Position numbers and translations under genes: made by a program. Of a stretch of 64,000 nucleotides of DNA, positions 1 through 10,880 are shown piece after piece. The notes beneath the pieces were generated by a model. It ran no database searches and was not told the DNA's origin. It saw nothing but the letters and a program-made list of their open reading frames with translations. The stretch spans positions 37,894,955-37,958,954 of the forward strand of contig CM063111.1 in the NCBI GenBank assembly GCA_031841125.1, given 5' to 3'. Position 1 is the first letter of the stretch. Every line of letters begins with the position of its first letter. Source of the DNA: Acanthococcus lagerstroemiae. Lineage: Eukaryota; Arthropoda; Insecta; Hemiptera; Eriococcidae.

Positions 1-566
1 TATAATATGCTAGAAATACATATTTGAACATGAATTTTGGATGAAGGTTTGAATATACTTTGAAGGTAAAATTATTCGACTCCGCGATCTGGGTCGATGG
101 TTCTAGAAGGAGGATGGAGACAGAACTTGAGAACAAAATATGCGACTGGTGTTGATTTCTATGTTTTCAAAGTTACTGATTCAAATTTTGAGGTTAATAT
201 ATTGATCAAACTTCCCCAGTACAGCATGCAGCGGCTACGGGGAGAAATGCTGCAATACCCCCAGAAGCGAGTTTAGGGAACGTTTCATATAATAAGCGGA
301 AAGGGGACTAAAAGGGGATAAAAAGGAGGCAATGCATACGAGTTAAAAAAAAAATGTGAGGCATAAAAAATTTAGGAAAAACATCAAAATGGGCAATTTG
401 CTATCCACTGGCCAATATACGAATAGAAAGTAGGGAAATTGCAATAGTATCAGACGGGGAGGGAATCAGGCAAATTTGAGAAGGGAGAAGAAAAATGCGA
501 AACCTCGGGGAAACTTCCCACGGCAAAGAGTCTCAAAATTCCAAAGCACAAAAATTCATCAGAATA
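1..566. other. No gene recognised; purine-rich sequence
   Basis: No coding signal was recognised. The stretch from about 290 to 520 is rich in A and G on the plus strand. It leads directly into the LINE endonuclease at 567, so part of it could be the 5' end or first ORF of that LINE, but no domain is visible. Confidence 0.3.
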
Positions 567-2090
567 AGGTAAGAGTATATTTGTTTAACTGTAGAGGACT
601 TGTCAGCTCTGACAGAATTTATCAATGTGAAAGAAGTTTTTAAAAAATAAAGTGGGATATAATCCAAATTTCTGAGGTTAGGAAAGATGGCGAAAATTTA
701 ATTTCCAAAAAACTTGATTGAGTGTACTACCACTTTGGGCAAACAAAAGGATTTCGGGAAAGGGGGCCTTTTATATTAAGAAGGAAATCTGGAAAGACAT
801 TATCGAAATTAAGGAGGTTTCAGAGCGGATCTGCCTTGTAAAGCAGAAAGTGGGCCACAATGTAAATGTTCTGATTTTTTCAGTGTATGCTCCAATCCTG
901 AGAGCAGAGGATAGTGGTATTATTAATTTTATGAGGGATTTGAGGAAATCCTACTCATAAATAATACCCATTACAATGTTATAGTGGGCGATTGGAACGC
1001 TATAGTGGGGAAAAGTCGGGGCCCCGGGGAGAACGTGAGAGAGTTTGGGGTGGACAATCGAAATCACAACGGCAAAAGGCTAACTGAGTTCTGTGCGAGC
1101 CAAAATTTGAAAATAGCAAATAGCTTCTTCAAGAAAAAATAAAAACTAAACTGGACTTGGCAATCTCCATACGGGAAATATATAAATGAAATTGACCACA
1201 TTCTGGTAAATAACCTCTCCGTTATCGATAACGTTGGGGTGCTTCTGGGCTTCAGCTTTGGTTCGGACCACAGAATGTGTAGGGCAACGTTAAGTTTTCG
1301 TAAACGAGCAATCTACAGGAACGCTCGGAGGATAACAGGTGGCAGGACGATCTTTCCTATAAGCGTGCAAGGGGAATCGAGAAAAGTACTCAAGGAACAT
1401 TTTGGACAAATTAGGAAGGAGTGGAAGAACTGTACGATTCAGGAGAATTATGATTTGATTGAGGAAGCCTTGAGGAATATCAGGACGGAATTTGGAGGGC
1501 GCAGAAAGAAGGTATTGACGGATGATAAACTGTCTGCACAAACAGAAGGGTCAATAGCGAGAAGAAATGAGTTAGAGAGGAAAAGGAACAAATCCCCTCT
1601 AGAAAAAATTGAGGCATGCATGTTAAAGAAAAAAGTCAAGTTGGAAATTAGGAAGGAAGTTAAGAAATACGATACTGCTAGGATTGAGGAAATATTAGCT
1701 TGTACAAGATCTGTAAAAAAAAAAAAGTAAAGAGAGAAATGTGTCAGGGAAAAAAACTCATACCTACTATGGAAAATGCACAAGGGTAAAAAACCTACCG
1801 ACGAGGGGAATTGCGGACATTACCACACAGTTCTACGGAGAATTATACAGAAACAAGGATGAAAGCAAAAATTAGAGCGAAAGCGACCTGGATTCGGAGG
1901 AAAATGTTGATGAAGAGGTTCCTGAAATTCTCGAGTGCGCGCGAATACAGTTTTAAATTATACAAATATACATCCTCTTCATTGACTTCTCGAAGACTTT
2001 CGACACAATTAACCACAAATTCCTTTGGAAATCACTCTCGACCCAGGGGATAAACAAAAAAATAACAAAATTACTAGGATGCTAGGGCTT
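567..2090 (+). pseudogene. RTE-like LINE: endonuclease, linker and start of reverse transcriptase, decayed
   Basis: This is a broken non-LTR retrotransposon. The first part, to about 1308, reads as an apurinic-type endonuclease: a start resembling VYLFNCRGL, then a VSERIC segment, VGDWNAIVGK near 985-1015, an NEIDHIL segment near 1186-1206 and the terminal SDHRMCRATL near 1263-1293. A charged linker rich in K, R and E follows in an open frame to 1730. After frame changes, the palm motif FIDFSKTFDTINH appears at about 1975-2015. The expected fingers region before it (the SYRPISL and QAGFR motifs) is missing, so there is an internal deletion near 1945-1970. Several stops and frameshifts interrupt it. 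The endonuclease resembles RTE-clade elements often annotated as craniofacial development protein 2-like; the clade is inferred from motif style. Confidence 0.8.
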
Positions 2091-4372
2091 GTGGAAGATT
2101 CGATAGGAAATGAATTCATACAGGAAACCCTTTCCTTCTTCTCAACACAACTTAGTTCGTGCAACATAAATCCGAAGACTTTCGTGTATGAATTCTTCAA
2201 ATACAAAAAAGGTCAGGAAAAACTCAGGGGAAAAAATTTGAAAAGTCTGTAGACACCCTCATTAAATAACACAAGACAATATAAGGTATAATCATTACTC
2301 AAGCAATATACTAATGAAATTATAGAATTGAATCTCAACATATAGGCTGCAACCACCCTCATAGAAACCTATCCGGGTTCCATAAAAATTAGTTATTTAT
2401 CAATTTCTTAACTGAACACTGATTTTACGGACAGCATGCCCGGTACCAGAATTTATTCTCCTATGGGGTGGATTCTCGGGTTCTGACCCTTAATTTGCAA
2501 ACAGAATTTTTTTCAATTTTTCGGAAGTTCCTCTGAAAGAATTATATCTTGGACAGTGGGGGGGGGGGGATTATCCCCAAAATCCTGCAAACCCTCCCTT
2601 CTTTTTATCATTTGGACCAAGAGTCATCAATTTTTATACTCCCTCAAGGGTTCAAGAAGCTATTCTTATTAGATCAATACCGAACATTCAAAACAGAAAA
2701 AGAAATTGGGAACTGAGAACCATGTTTGAAATAGAGACTCCAGATATGACCATTTATCGTTACCAACCCTGAATAGCAACATAAAATTTTCCTCAATTGT
2801 ACGGATAGTACTACTGATAAATTAAGTGATTTACATTTCGGGAAACGAGACGCATCACTTCGAAGAAAAGCTGCTTACTTTTTGTAAGTATCTCAACGGC
2901 GATCGAGCATCCCTTATATCCAACTTTTTTCGTTCCATTTTCCCAGCTCGTATTTAAAAAGCTCACCACCCCGTCTATGCTTCGTAAATAGAGATCGATT
3001 CCTCAAAAAAGTAAGTTGATTAACGAATCATTTGTCGCGGAAAAATAAATAATTCATTTGCTTTTTCAGTTCCTTAATATATTCCCGAGCGTCGATGATG
3101 AAACGGAAATAATATATCTACTTAAAACAGTTTTCCATAAAAAGGAAACGATTACGACGAAATTATGAACAAACATTTGGATTTCAAAAAGAAGCTAAAT
3201 TATATCGAGATTGGCAGTTCGTATCTGAGAATCCAATTTTTCAGTTCGCAAAATCAACAGTCGACCCCTCGAAAAGAGTATATGAACTTTTAATCAAACC
3301 CACGCTATCATCTGTGCACCTCCGCCGACCATTAGAACTTTTAAATCGACTGTAAAATGCGATCTCTAATTAATAAAACTGTTCGCTAAACGTTATAATG
3401 CCAGCCAGATACTCGAAATTTTCACGTATATTTCGAAAAACGATTATTAAAAGCTTGTAATTCGTTATCCAAAACAGAGCCATTACAGGTGTACGACTGC
3501 TGTATACATTCAACAAACACGAGCAGAGCGGGATAAAACTAACTCGTATTAATTTTCACTACCTTCATAAACTTTTTTTTTTATTACCAGTTAGACCCTC
3601 TCTCTGTCTGGAATACCGAATCCCAATATCGCGGTAGGGCGGATAATTATCGTCCCATCTAACAGGGGCACGGTGCAATGTACATTGCAAATAAAAAATA
3701 TCCTTGGAATTTTCAAAATATTTTCTCGTTTACAAACATAAACGCGGAACAGTTTTTGGAAGTATTTATTTCGCGGCTACCTTTCGCAGGCCACCGATTA
3801 CACGAATATCGCCGAAAATTAAAATTTCTCGCGTGTTTTAATATACGTATATAAATTTCGGCCGCAAATATTTGCTCGATTTTTAATTCGAATTATTAGC
3901 TCTCTTCGTATCAGGTCGCCCCTGTGATTAATACTACTCGTATATGGGTCATTCTCCAGAAATTGAAAATATTTAATTACCAGCAAATTTTGAACCCTAA
4001 TATCAAAATAGCCTTTATTTATTTTCTATTTTTTGTACCAATAGTACTCAGCCTACCAGATAGGTCAAGTGGTCCTCTATTGGGCAAAGACCTACCTCAG
4101 GCGGTCCCATCTTCACCCCCTTTTTGTGAGATTCTTTGGTATTGCTCATGGCCAGATAGTTCATCAGTTTCGTCCCTCCATACACCTTCCTGCGTCGCTA
4201 CACGTACCAAAACGAGAAGGTGAGGGTGAGTTAAGAGGAAGCGCGTCCGGCTGTGGGGAACCCAAATTCCAGGTTACTGCTGGGAGCGCTAACTTCGGTC
4301 AGTAGGGGACGGATGGTGGCCTTCGCAGGACAACGCGCACCGGAAGTGGAACGGCGAAATATGGGCTCGGCC
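2091..4372. other. No gene recognised; AT-rich
   Basis: No domain, RNA gene or clear repeat is visible. There is a G run near 2561-2570. The segment 2900-3900 is AT-rich with scattered CG dinucleotides and no long frame; it could be unique host sequence. The short frames at 2025-2252 and 3924-4223 resemble nothing known to me. Confidence 0.3.
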
Positions 4373-4500
4373 GGCCTCAAAGCGTCCCTCCGGCCACTGA
4401 TGCGATACTTGAAAAGGTAGTTTCTGGGACCGGGGTGCGATTGTCTCAGGGGCCACTTTGGCGTGTATGCAGCTCCATACGTCCTACCACACCACCTTAT
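4373..4500 (+). repeat. Dispersed GC-rich repeat, copy 1
   Basis: A 128-base segment starting ggcctcaaagcgtccctccg matches 37593-37720 almost base for base, including ccactgatgcgatac and ggggccactttggc. It is much richer in GC than its surroundings. The flanks of the two copies do not align obviously, so the shared core may be the 3' part of a LINE or a short non-coding element. The family is not recognised. Confidence 0.7.
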
Positions 4501-4659
4501 CCTTTGTCCTTCCCCTTTTCCTTCCCTCCTTTATGAACCAAACCGAAACTATTTTTGCCCAGCTCCTGTTTTCCATCCTTAGTCCCATTTCAGTCTCCTT
4601 ATCGCGCGAAGGAACTTGATGTACTTGAATTTTGATTTTATTTTTGATAACATGATTTT

Positions 4660-4945
4660 GTTTCTCCTCCTTAGGCCCAGATTGCTCTTTCCAGATTATT
4701 TTGGAGTATTATAATTTTTTTCCCTTCTGTTTTCGTGAGCGACAAGGTGGGCACCCGTATGATAAAGTAAGGGAGACGTAGCTGTTTACAATTTCTCCTT
4801 TATGTTTTAATGAAAATTTTCCCTTAAACATATTTTTTGGAGACCAAAATTTTTTCCAAAGACAGGCTATTCTTGTTTTTAATTCCGAGTTATTGTTTTT
4901 ACTAAACGAAGTCATTTGCCCCGAATACTTGATTTCTTTCACGAA
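4660..4945 (-). pseudogene. LINE reverse-transcriptase tail fragment, tandem unit 1
   Basis: On the minus strand, 4709-4942 encodes a segment typical of the region after the LINE polymerase palm: EIKYSGQM, then a stretch with WKKFWSPKNMFKGKFSLKHK, then LTLSYGCP. In intact RTE-like elements this follows the FADD box. Neither the catalytic box nor the endonuclease is present here. It is followed directly by a second diverged copy at 4950-5225, which makes a head-to-tail tandem duplication of about 285 bp. Confidence 0.75.
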
Positions 4946-4949
4946 CTCT

Positions 4950-5225
4950 TTGTCTCTCCTCCTTACACCCAGATAGCTCTTTCTATATTATTTTAGTGTA
5001 TTATAATTTTATTCCTTCCGTTTTTGTGAGCGACAAGGTCGGGCACCCATAGGACAGAGTAAGGGAGACGCAGCTGTTTAAAATTTGTCCTCTATGTTTT
5101 AACGAAAATTTTTCCTTAAACATATTCTTTGGAGACCAAAATGTTTTCCAAAAACAGGCCACTTTTGTTTTCAATTCCGAGTGATTCGAAATCATTTTCC
5201 CCAAATAATTGATTTCGCTCACTAA
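4950..5225 (-). pseudogene. LINE reverse-transcriptase tail fragment, tandem unit 2
   Basis: The minus frame 5001-5222 contains EINYLGKMIS, WKTFWSPKNMFKEKFSLKH and LTLSYGCPTLSLTK. This is the same protein segment as unit 1, in the same order, with many substitutions. Unit 2 lacks a few codons after KMIS that unit 1 has. The two units share their non-coding edges (ctcctccttacacccagat against ctcctccttaggcccagat), so the duplication happened at DNA level after the LINE had been truncated. Confidence 0.75.
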
Positions 5226-5956
5226 CTTGATTTTCTCCCATTAATAACCAACAGTTCTCCATTTTTGTTTGATAAAATTCGCGTTTTTTTTGGAACTGAT
5301 TTTTAGACCAACTGCTTCATTTTCTACTTTTAAGATATTGAAGTTAAACGTGTCTATGAGCATTATGAAAATAGTACAGGAAACGTAGATCATGTATGAG
5401 TACGAAGAAAATATGGCGGTTGAGACATGACTGAACTAACATTTTTCGATAATCTCGCGGTTAGAGCATAACAGTCTGGACTAAACAAAAGTGAGCGAAA
5501 AGGAATAAAATTTCTTCACTTCAATGTTTTCAAACAAATTCGTAGAATAAAATCTTCCAGGGGAAAGGTCGAATCATCAGCTTCTCAAAACAATACCCTC
5601 AACAGTTCCCTTTACAATACAGGCCTCTATTCACCTCTCTGAAAGATTCTTTATTTTACATTCATGTTTCTTTTTCAAATCAGGAGATGAATGTCACGCG
5701 TGGATCCAGACGACCATTTTGGGGAGGGAAACGGCAGAAGGAAAAGCGCGCATAGCGTGCGGAAATTTTTCAATATCACTTCCCCCGTAGATTCCCCCCA
5801 CCGATTTTTCTTCTTTTTTTTTGAGGGGGGAGGATCCCCCCCTCGTGATCCGTACCTGTCAATTGGATGTACAAGGAGCAAAAATGAGTCAATTTTCCGC
5901 ACCTCCTATAGCCCCTTCCTATTTCTTGTCAACGGGTATTTTGAACTGGAAATGAG
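5226..5956. other. No gene recognised
   Basis: No coding or structural signal was identified. Short overlapping frames occur on both strands around 5675-6000, near a T run and a G run at 5812-5842, but they look fortuitous. Confidence 0.3.
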
Positions 5957-6489
5957 CAGGGACGAAACTGTAGGGGTGTGGGGATTGGAAACCCCTTCAT
6001 AATTGGGCAGTCGGCAAATTCTGAAACTGTTCATTTGAATTTCCATTTTTATGAACGTTTGTTTGTTTGTTTATTTTTATTATTATTATTAATATATACA
6101 TCTTTTTTTCAATTAAAAAATATTTCGATTAAAAAATCGGCAAATTTTTCATTTTTTTTAAATTGAAGAGTTGGTAGCCCTGCTACTGATAGTACGGTCC
6201 AAGCTCTACGTACGTTCCGTAGGTACGAGTACGAGACTAGTATATGTGTTGTACGATTCCGAGTGCAGTTGCGGTCTTCCAAAGTTAACACGTTATTATT
6301 CAATACACGTTTCTGAAGTTATACTTGTGTTCTAATTATGCATGGCATCTCTACGAAAGTTGGCGACGATACGATCAAAAGCTCTAACCCAATAAAAATA
6401 TTGTCGGCGAATTTTTAGTTTTAAAAGAATGTTTGTCGGCAAATTTTTCTTCTTCACCTGTCCAAACTGAAAGTCAAATTTCATTTCTG
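5957..6489 (+). mobile_element. Dispersed non-coding DNA element, copy 1, interrupted
   Basis: The left part (5957-6160) starts cagggacgaaactg and the right part (about 6395-6489) contains gtcggcaaatttttcttctt. Both align in order with the copy at 7976-8246. Between them lie about 230 bases absent from the other copy. The outermost bases of the family resemble short inverted ends: CAGGGACGAAACT against the reverse complement of the right end, CAGAGGCGAAACT in copy 2. No protein is encoded. A possible degenerate target duplication (gaaatgag and aaaatgga) flanks it, but this is weak. Confidence 0.5.
6163..6395. other. Insertion inside the dispersed element
   Basis: This segment is present in copy 1 of the dispersed element and absent from copy 2. 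It holds a run ending ttggcgacgatacg near 6360-6372. That run resembles the sequence often found just after the 5' LTR of insect gypsy-type retrotransposons, where a tRNA primer binds. No second LTR or coding region is visible, so a solo or partial LTR is only a suggestion. Confidence 0.25.
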
Positions 6490-7103
6490 AAAATGGAGTA
6501 CCCTGGACTCCTGTCAGCAGTGTTTTGGGGAGTTTAGACACCCCGTTTCGGGCCGAAGAATAAAAAAAAAACCGCTTGAGTTTTGAGTTTTTCTCCTGTT
6601 TTTGAGTATCTGCAGCACTACAGTCTACAATGTTCCTTTTGAAACGATTTAATCACATTATGAAACTTGTCGTCAGAAACTATTTAAAATGACATCCATT
6701 TCGGTTTTTTAGGGGGCGGAGGTGGAAAAAGTTTTATTTTCAAGGTACCCTCCTTGGAAAATTTCTAGATCCACCACGAATCAGTCAAAAGCCGAAGGTT
6801 TCAAGCTGATTATCGAACGTTATTTGAAAGGTTGAAACGAAGCTGAAATGTGGAAGACATTTCGAAAATCTGAAATTCGGTAGCAAACGTTGAATCTCGA
6901 ATTTCAATGACTATTCTGCTTCTACTAGATTCTCTGTTTGATCTAGAGCCTAAAATTTGAGAAAGTTATAAACATTTCATTAAAATCTAAAAGTTGAAAG
7001 AAAAAGACTTTATTTTTCAATGTCACAAGCGGAATCCGATAGCGACTGTTCTACTGTTTAATTTGCGGACTTTGGTCCTGGTGAATATTCAGGCCGGACA
7101 TCC
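6490..7103. other. No gene recognised
   Basis: AT-rich sequence with no recognisable protein, RNA gene or repeat partner inside the window. Confidence 0.3.
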
Positions 7104-7111
7104 GTCAGAGC

Positions 7112-7365
7112 CAGTGTGTATTCTAACGGGCAGTTCGGCCCATTTTGGGCAGTTCCGAAAATACGGTACAAACACACTTAACATTTTTATTTATTCAAAA
7201 ATTTAAAACGAAAGCAAAAAAATGATTAAAGAATATGTAACGAAAACGAATATAGGTAAGTAACAGGTACTTTCTGTGAAAAACATTCCAAGTTAGAAAA
7301 ATTGTTTTAAAAAATATTAATTTTCCAATTTGGGTAGCTCCAAAAAAATCTTAGAATACACACTG
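7112..7365. mobile_element. hAT-type MITE with exact 8-bp target duplication
   Basis: The element is 254 bp long. Its ends are perfect inverted repeats of 15 bases, CAGTGTGTATTCTAA, and both sides carry the identical 8-mer gtcagagc (7104-7111 and 7366-7373). An 8-bp duplication together with ends that begin CAGTG is the usual signature of hAT transposons. There is no transposase, so it would be a non-autonomous element moved in trans. Only weak similarity continues inward from the perfect ends. Confidence 0.8.
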
Positions 7366-7373
7366 GTCAGAGC

Positions 7374-7975
7374 GCGTCGCTATCAAGTCGAAGTGACAAG
7401 TAGTAAAAGGTAAATCTATACATTTTCTCCATTAATGTACATACTCATTAAAATTGAAAAATTCCAGAAAATAAGACGTTTTTGAAGTACATATTTAAAT
7501 TTAAAAAGGAACGAATTTTTCGAACAAAGAATTTTCTTTCGATTGGGACTATTTTTATACCTAGATTCCAAAATTTTGTTACATGTGTTAAAAATTTCAC
7601 CTCTTGGTCGCTGATAAGGGTAGTCGATACTAGCGCTTTACGGCCCGAATAGGAGGGAAATTTAGTCAAAACTCCATACGTTTTTCCCATAAGAACGAAA
7701 GAGAGCTTGTGGCACGAATTCGCCTAATCCGATCGACATGAAACTTTGTAGGTTTTTTTTTTATTTTTTTATTTTATTGAAATCAATTTAGGAGAAGAAT
7801 CAGAGGAAATTCAGAAGAAATGATCAAGAGTAAATAACGACCACCTTTATGTGTAATGGAAGTTGTGTGTGTTTTTCTAAAATATTCTTAACATCTTTCA
7901 ACCTTACCCTCCCTGAATAGGGTATGTTCATGTGCGCAAATGTGAATGCTTGGGGGATAAGGTAATCTGCATTTG
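7374..7975. other. No gene recognised
   Basis: Mostly AT-rich. A minus-strand frame at 7448-7690 has no recognisable domain. A T-rich run occurs near 7753-7776. Confidence 0.3.
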
Positions 7976-8246
7976 CAGGGACGAAACTATGGGTGAGGGG
8001 GGTGAAACACCCCCAATAATTTGGCCGTCGGCAAATTTTGAAACTGTTTATTTGAATTTTTCATTTTCTAAGAACGTTTGTTCGTTTATTTTCTTTTTCT
8101 ATTAATAAAATATTTCGATTAAAAAGTTGACAAATTTTCAAATTTAAAAAAAAATGTATCGTCGAATTTTTAGTTAAAAAAAAAATCTGTCGGCCAACTG
8201 TCCTTCTCCCCCCCCCCACCCCGAAAGGCGAGTTTCGCCTCTGGAA
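7976..8246 (+). mobile_element. Dispersed non-coding DNA element, copy 2, uninterrupted
   Basis: This copy starts cagggacgaaactatggg and ends in aggcgagtttcgcctctg. It aligns with the two halves of 5957-6489 through shared words such as gtcggcaaattttgaaactg, aatatttcgattaaaaa and gtcggcc. Short inverted ends are visible. It gives the likely unbroken length of the family, about 270 bp. Confidence 0.5.
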
Positions 8247-9442
8247 ATAAGTGATAAATTCGTCCAAATTCAAGTACCTGGTCTATGTCACTTTGAGTGT
8301 CAACGACAAACAGAGATAATCAAACAACCTCGTAAAAGAAAGAAGAAAAAAACTGACTCAATAAACCCGACGCCCGATTGAATCTAAAAGCAGTAAAAGC
8401 GGGCATTTTTTACACCCACACGGTACGAATACTTCGGTGGAAACGTTAGTTCTACACCGGAATCTACGAGTTGGGCTGTTAAGTCTGCGAACCAGTCGTA
8501 AAATAAGGAAATGGGTCTCGCATTCCCGTTTTATAATTGAAGAGCCTCCAAATCTACCACGCAGCAAAAAAAAAAAAAATGCAACAGGAAAGGATTTTAA
8601 CATCGCTCTGTTATCATGTGACACGATAAAACGTGACAGAAAGGAAACAAAATGACCGGGGCGAAGCTGACAAGAACGAAACTTAGGTAAGGATGTCAAT
8701 TCAAAGATTAAATCTACAGGTGCCTTTCACTGGATTCATACGGAGCTGAACGAGTCTACCAGTTGAAACGAGCTTATTATTTTGCTACTTATATTTACAA
8801 TCTTGTATTTTCACTATTTTAGGTTGGTAGTTCTAGTTGCATCAATGTGAGCTTAAACTTAATGAATGCAATCTCGAGCAGGGAAGTGTTGAACTGGCCG
8901 ATATTTAAAGGGTCTTTGGCTAGTATGTATAAGATGTAGACCTCTTTCAGTCCACCCCAACAAACAATCTTTGGCAAGCAGATGTGTATAAATTCTTGAA
9001 AGCTAGCTCGATGCTCTAGCCAACTCGCTCCAGAACCTATGTTTGCCTTGTTATCCAAATGTCTTATTCCACAAGCGGAACAATTTTGATTCTCCCAGTT
9101 GCAGCAGCGGGTATCTCTTCCCCAGTCTATGCCAAAGCAGAGAAGATTCATTCAAAGTGGAGTGGACCTACTGACAAGATGGACTGAATTTAGAGTAGCG
9201 TAATTTCAAAAATGCCTGAGTCAAAATTTTGTTTGCTTAGAAAACAGTGAAAATCGTTTGAAACAGGCTACACTACACTGAACTTGCTGTTATCGGGCTC
9301 AGTGGCAGCAGATTGCAATAAAAATTCGGCATTCAGTTGCCAATTCAGCATATTATTTTATGCTATATTTAGCAATGTGCAAAGGTTTTTAGCATTTAAA
9401 AATATTCATTTAGCATTTTTGCTAGTATAAAAATATTTGAGA
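8247..9442. other. No confident gene; one open frame of 110 codons
   Basis: The minus-strand frame 8819-9151 contains several cysteines (RCCNWENQNCSACGI), which suggests a possible metal-binding knuckle from a retroelement. No family could be assigned and it may be chance. The rest of the stretch has no recognised content apart from an A run at 8567-8579. From about 9330 the sequence has several ttagcatattttggcat-like words, which recur at 9690-10130. Confidence 0.2.
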
Positions 9443-9670
9443 GGTCTGGTTGGCTGAGTGGATAGCGCGTTGGTCTCGGAATCCGGAGCTCCCGGGTTCG
9501 ATCCTATGTAGCAACTCACTAGATTCCGACCTAGGCCGGTCTTTCCGCCAGAAGTGAAAAGGGCTAAGAGAGCCCTAGCAGTCTCCCCGACATCTCTGAG
9601 ATAATGCTCAAAAGGGCGGATTCCAGGGTTCAGGTTGAGACCAAATTAGAAAAGAAGCAGAAAAAGATTT
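9443..9670 (+). mobile_element. tRNA-derived SINE, copy 1
   Basis: The head resembles a tRNA gene with RNA polymerase III promoter boxes: A box tggctgagtgg at 9451-9461 and B box ggttcgatcc at 9495-9504. A non-tRNA body of about 160 bases follows, with ctccccgacatctctgag and gcggattccagggttc, and the copy ends in an A-rich tail. A second full copy lies at 42537-42770 and a partial minus-strand copy at 37305-37425. The A-rich words on both sides (aaaaatattt, aaaaagattt) could be a one-mismatch target duplication. The tRNA of origin is not assigned. Confidence 0.85.
9451..9504 (+). promoter_or_regulatory. Internal pol III promoter (A and B boxes) of SINE copy 1
   Basis: The boxes tggctgagtgg and ggttcgatcc match the split internal promoter of tRNA genes, with normal spacing. 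This is what makes the element transcribable and identifies it as a SINE rather than a MITE. Confidence 0.7.
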
Positions 9671-10224
9671 ATTTTTAGAGTTAACATTGAAATTTTAGCA
9701 TAATTCTTAATAAATTCGAAATATACAACACCCCAGTGGTCAAGTTGTATATTACTCCATTGTCAAAATCACGACTAAATACTGCGAGAAATCCAGATTT
9801 TGCATTTCTATGATTTACTGCTGAATGCTGATCATGATTACAGGACTACTAATCCAAACATATGAAAACTGTTGTATCTTCGTTCTGGGCTCGCACCTTT
9901 TTTAGCATATTTTGGCATATTGGAATAGGCGGAAAAGATTGAAAAAAGTCTTTGTTTTTTCACCAGACCACAGACATTTAGGGATAGACTGGTAAAGATC
10001 GTTTCAAATATTTAAAAAATCGAATTTAGCATAATTTTTTGGGAATTTCGGCATTTTGGCATCATTTAACATATTTTCTAACATCATCTGGCATAGAAAA
10101 AAAATGTTGACTTGGCAACACTGGCATTCATGATCAATTTCGATTAACTGATTCATAACATTTCCGACAGATCGCGCTACCAATATCAACTTTTTCATTT
10201 TACAATAATAACTACTTTCGCTCA
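9671..10224. repeat. AT-rich degenerate repeat with agcat/gcat words
   Basis: Words such as ttttagcatattttggcat recur here and on the left side of the SINE at 9330-9440, so the SINE probably inserted into an older repeat. The stretch ends with ttggcaacactgg (10113-10125), a word seen at other element ends in the window. No protein is encoded. Confidence 0.4.
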
Positions 10225-10880
10225 TATCAGATGTTTGTTAACCATTCGTAGAATAAACCGCAGACTCTTCCATGTATACCTTCTTCTATGATTAATTTTA
10301 AATTGAGTATTTCCTATAACTAAGTTATACTTCGCACAAAACTGCATCAAACGCTCTCCTCTTTCATTTCTCAGTCTTAATCCAAAATCCCCAACTATAT
10401 TACCTTTTTTTCCTTTACCAATTGTACCATTCCAATCACCCATAATAATAAGATTCTCTCCCCCTCTTACATGCTTCATAAGTCCTTCTAATTCTTCATA
10501 TACCTCCTCCATTTCTTCGTCCTCGTGAGTATTAGTAGACACTTGTATTATTGTTGTAAGTACTGGTTTCGTATTGATTTTTATCAAGATTAACCTTTCA
10601 CTCTGTTGTTTGTATGTATTATACAGCTTTATTACCTATTTGTTTATTCATAACAATTCCGACGCCTGATTGCTTTTTTATTCCCTTTGTGCTCATTACT
10701 CTAAAGTCTCCTGACCAAAAATCATTCTCCTCTTTCCACCCTATTCCTAGGTTAAGCCTCTTCATTTCTCTCTTACGATTCTCTAATCTTCCAACTCCAT
10801 ACAAGCCACTTACATTTCAAGTTCCTCTTTTAATTGCGCCTTTCTTTTTAGAACTTTCCGAAGATGACGCACCCTAAGTA
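10225..10880 (-). pseudogene. RTE-like LINE endonuclease fragment
   Basis: Read on the minus strand, the order is an upstream GTWNVSGLYGVGRLENRK segment (about 10773-10830), then STKGIKKQSGVGIVM (10619-10700), then IQVSTNTHEDEEMEEVYEEL, LIIMGDWNGTIGKGKKGN and RNERGERLMQFC (10290-10540), and finally RRRYTWKS. These are consecutive parts of an APE-type endonuclease of an RTE-clade LINE. One stop lies between the two open frames near 10614. The frame is lost at about 10250, before the catalytic SDH end. No polymerase domain follows, so this is a fragment cut at its 3' side. It is more closely related in motif spelling to other RTE elements than to the copy at 567-2090. Confidence 0.85.

Noticed and set aside
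9443..9520. tRNA gene
   Set aside because: The head has both promoter boxes, but the acceptor stem does not close and a long non-tRNA body follows that is shared with 42537-42770, so it is a SINE.
9300..10123. Possible hAT-like element with cagtgg at the left and ggcaacactg at the right
   Set aside because: The ends match over only a few bases and the flanking 8-mers (atcgggct, gcattcat) do not agree.
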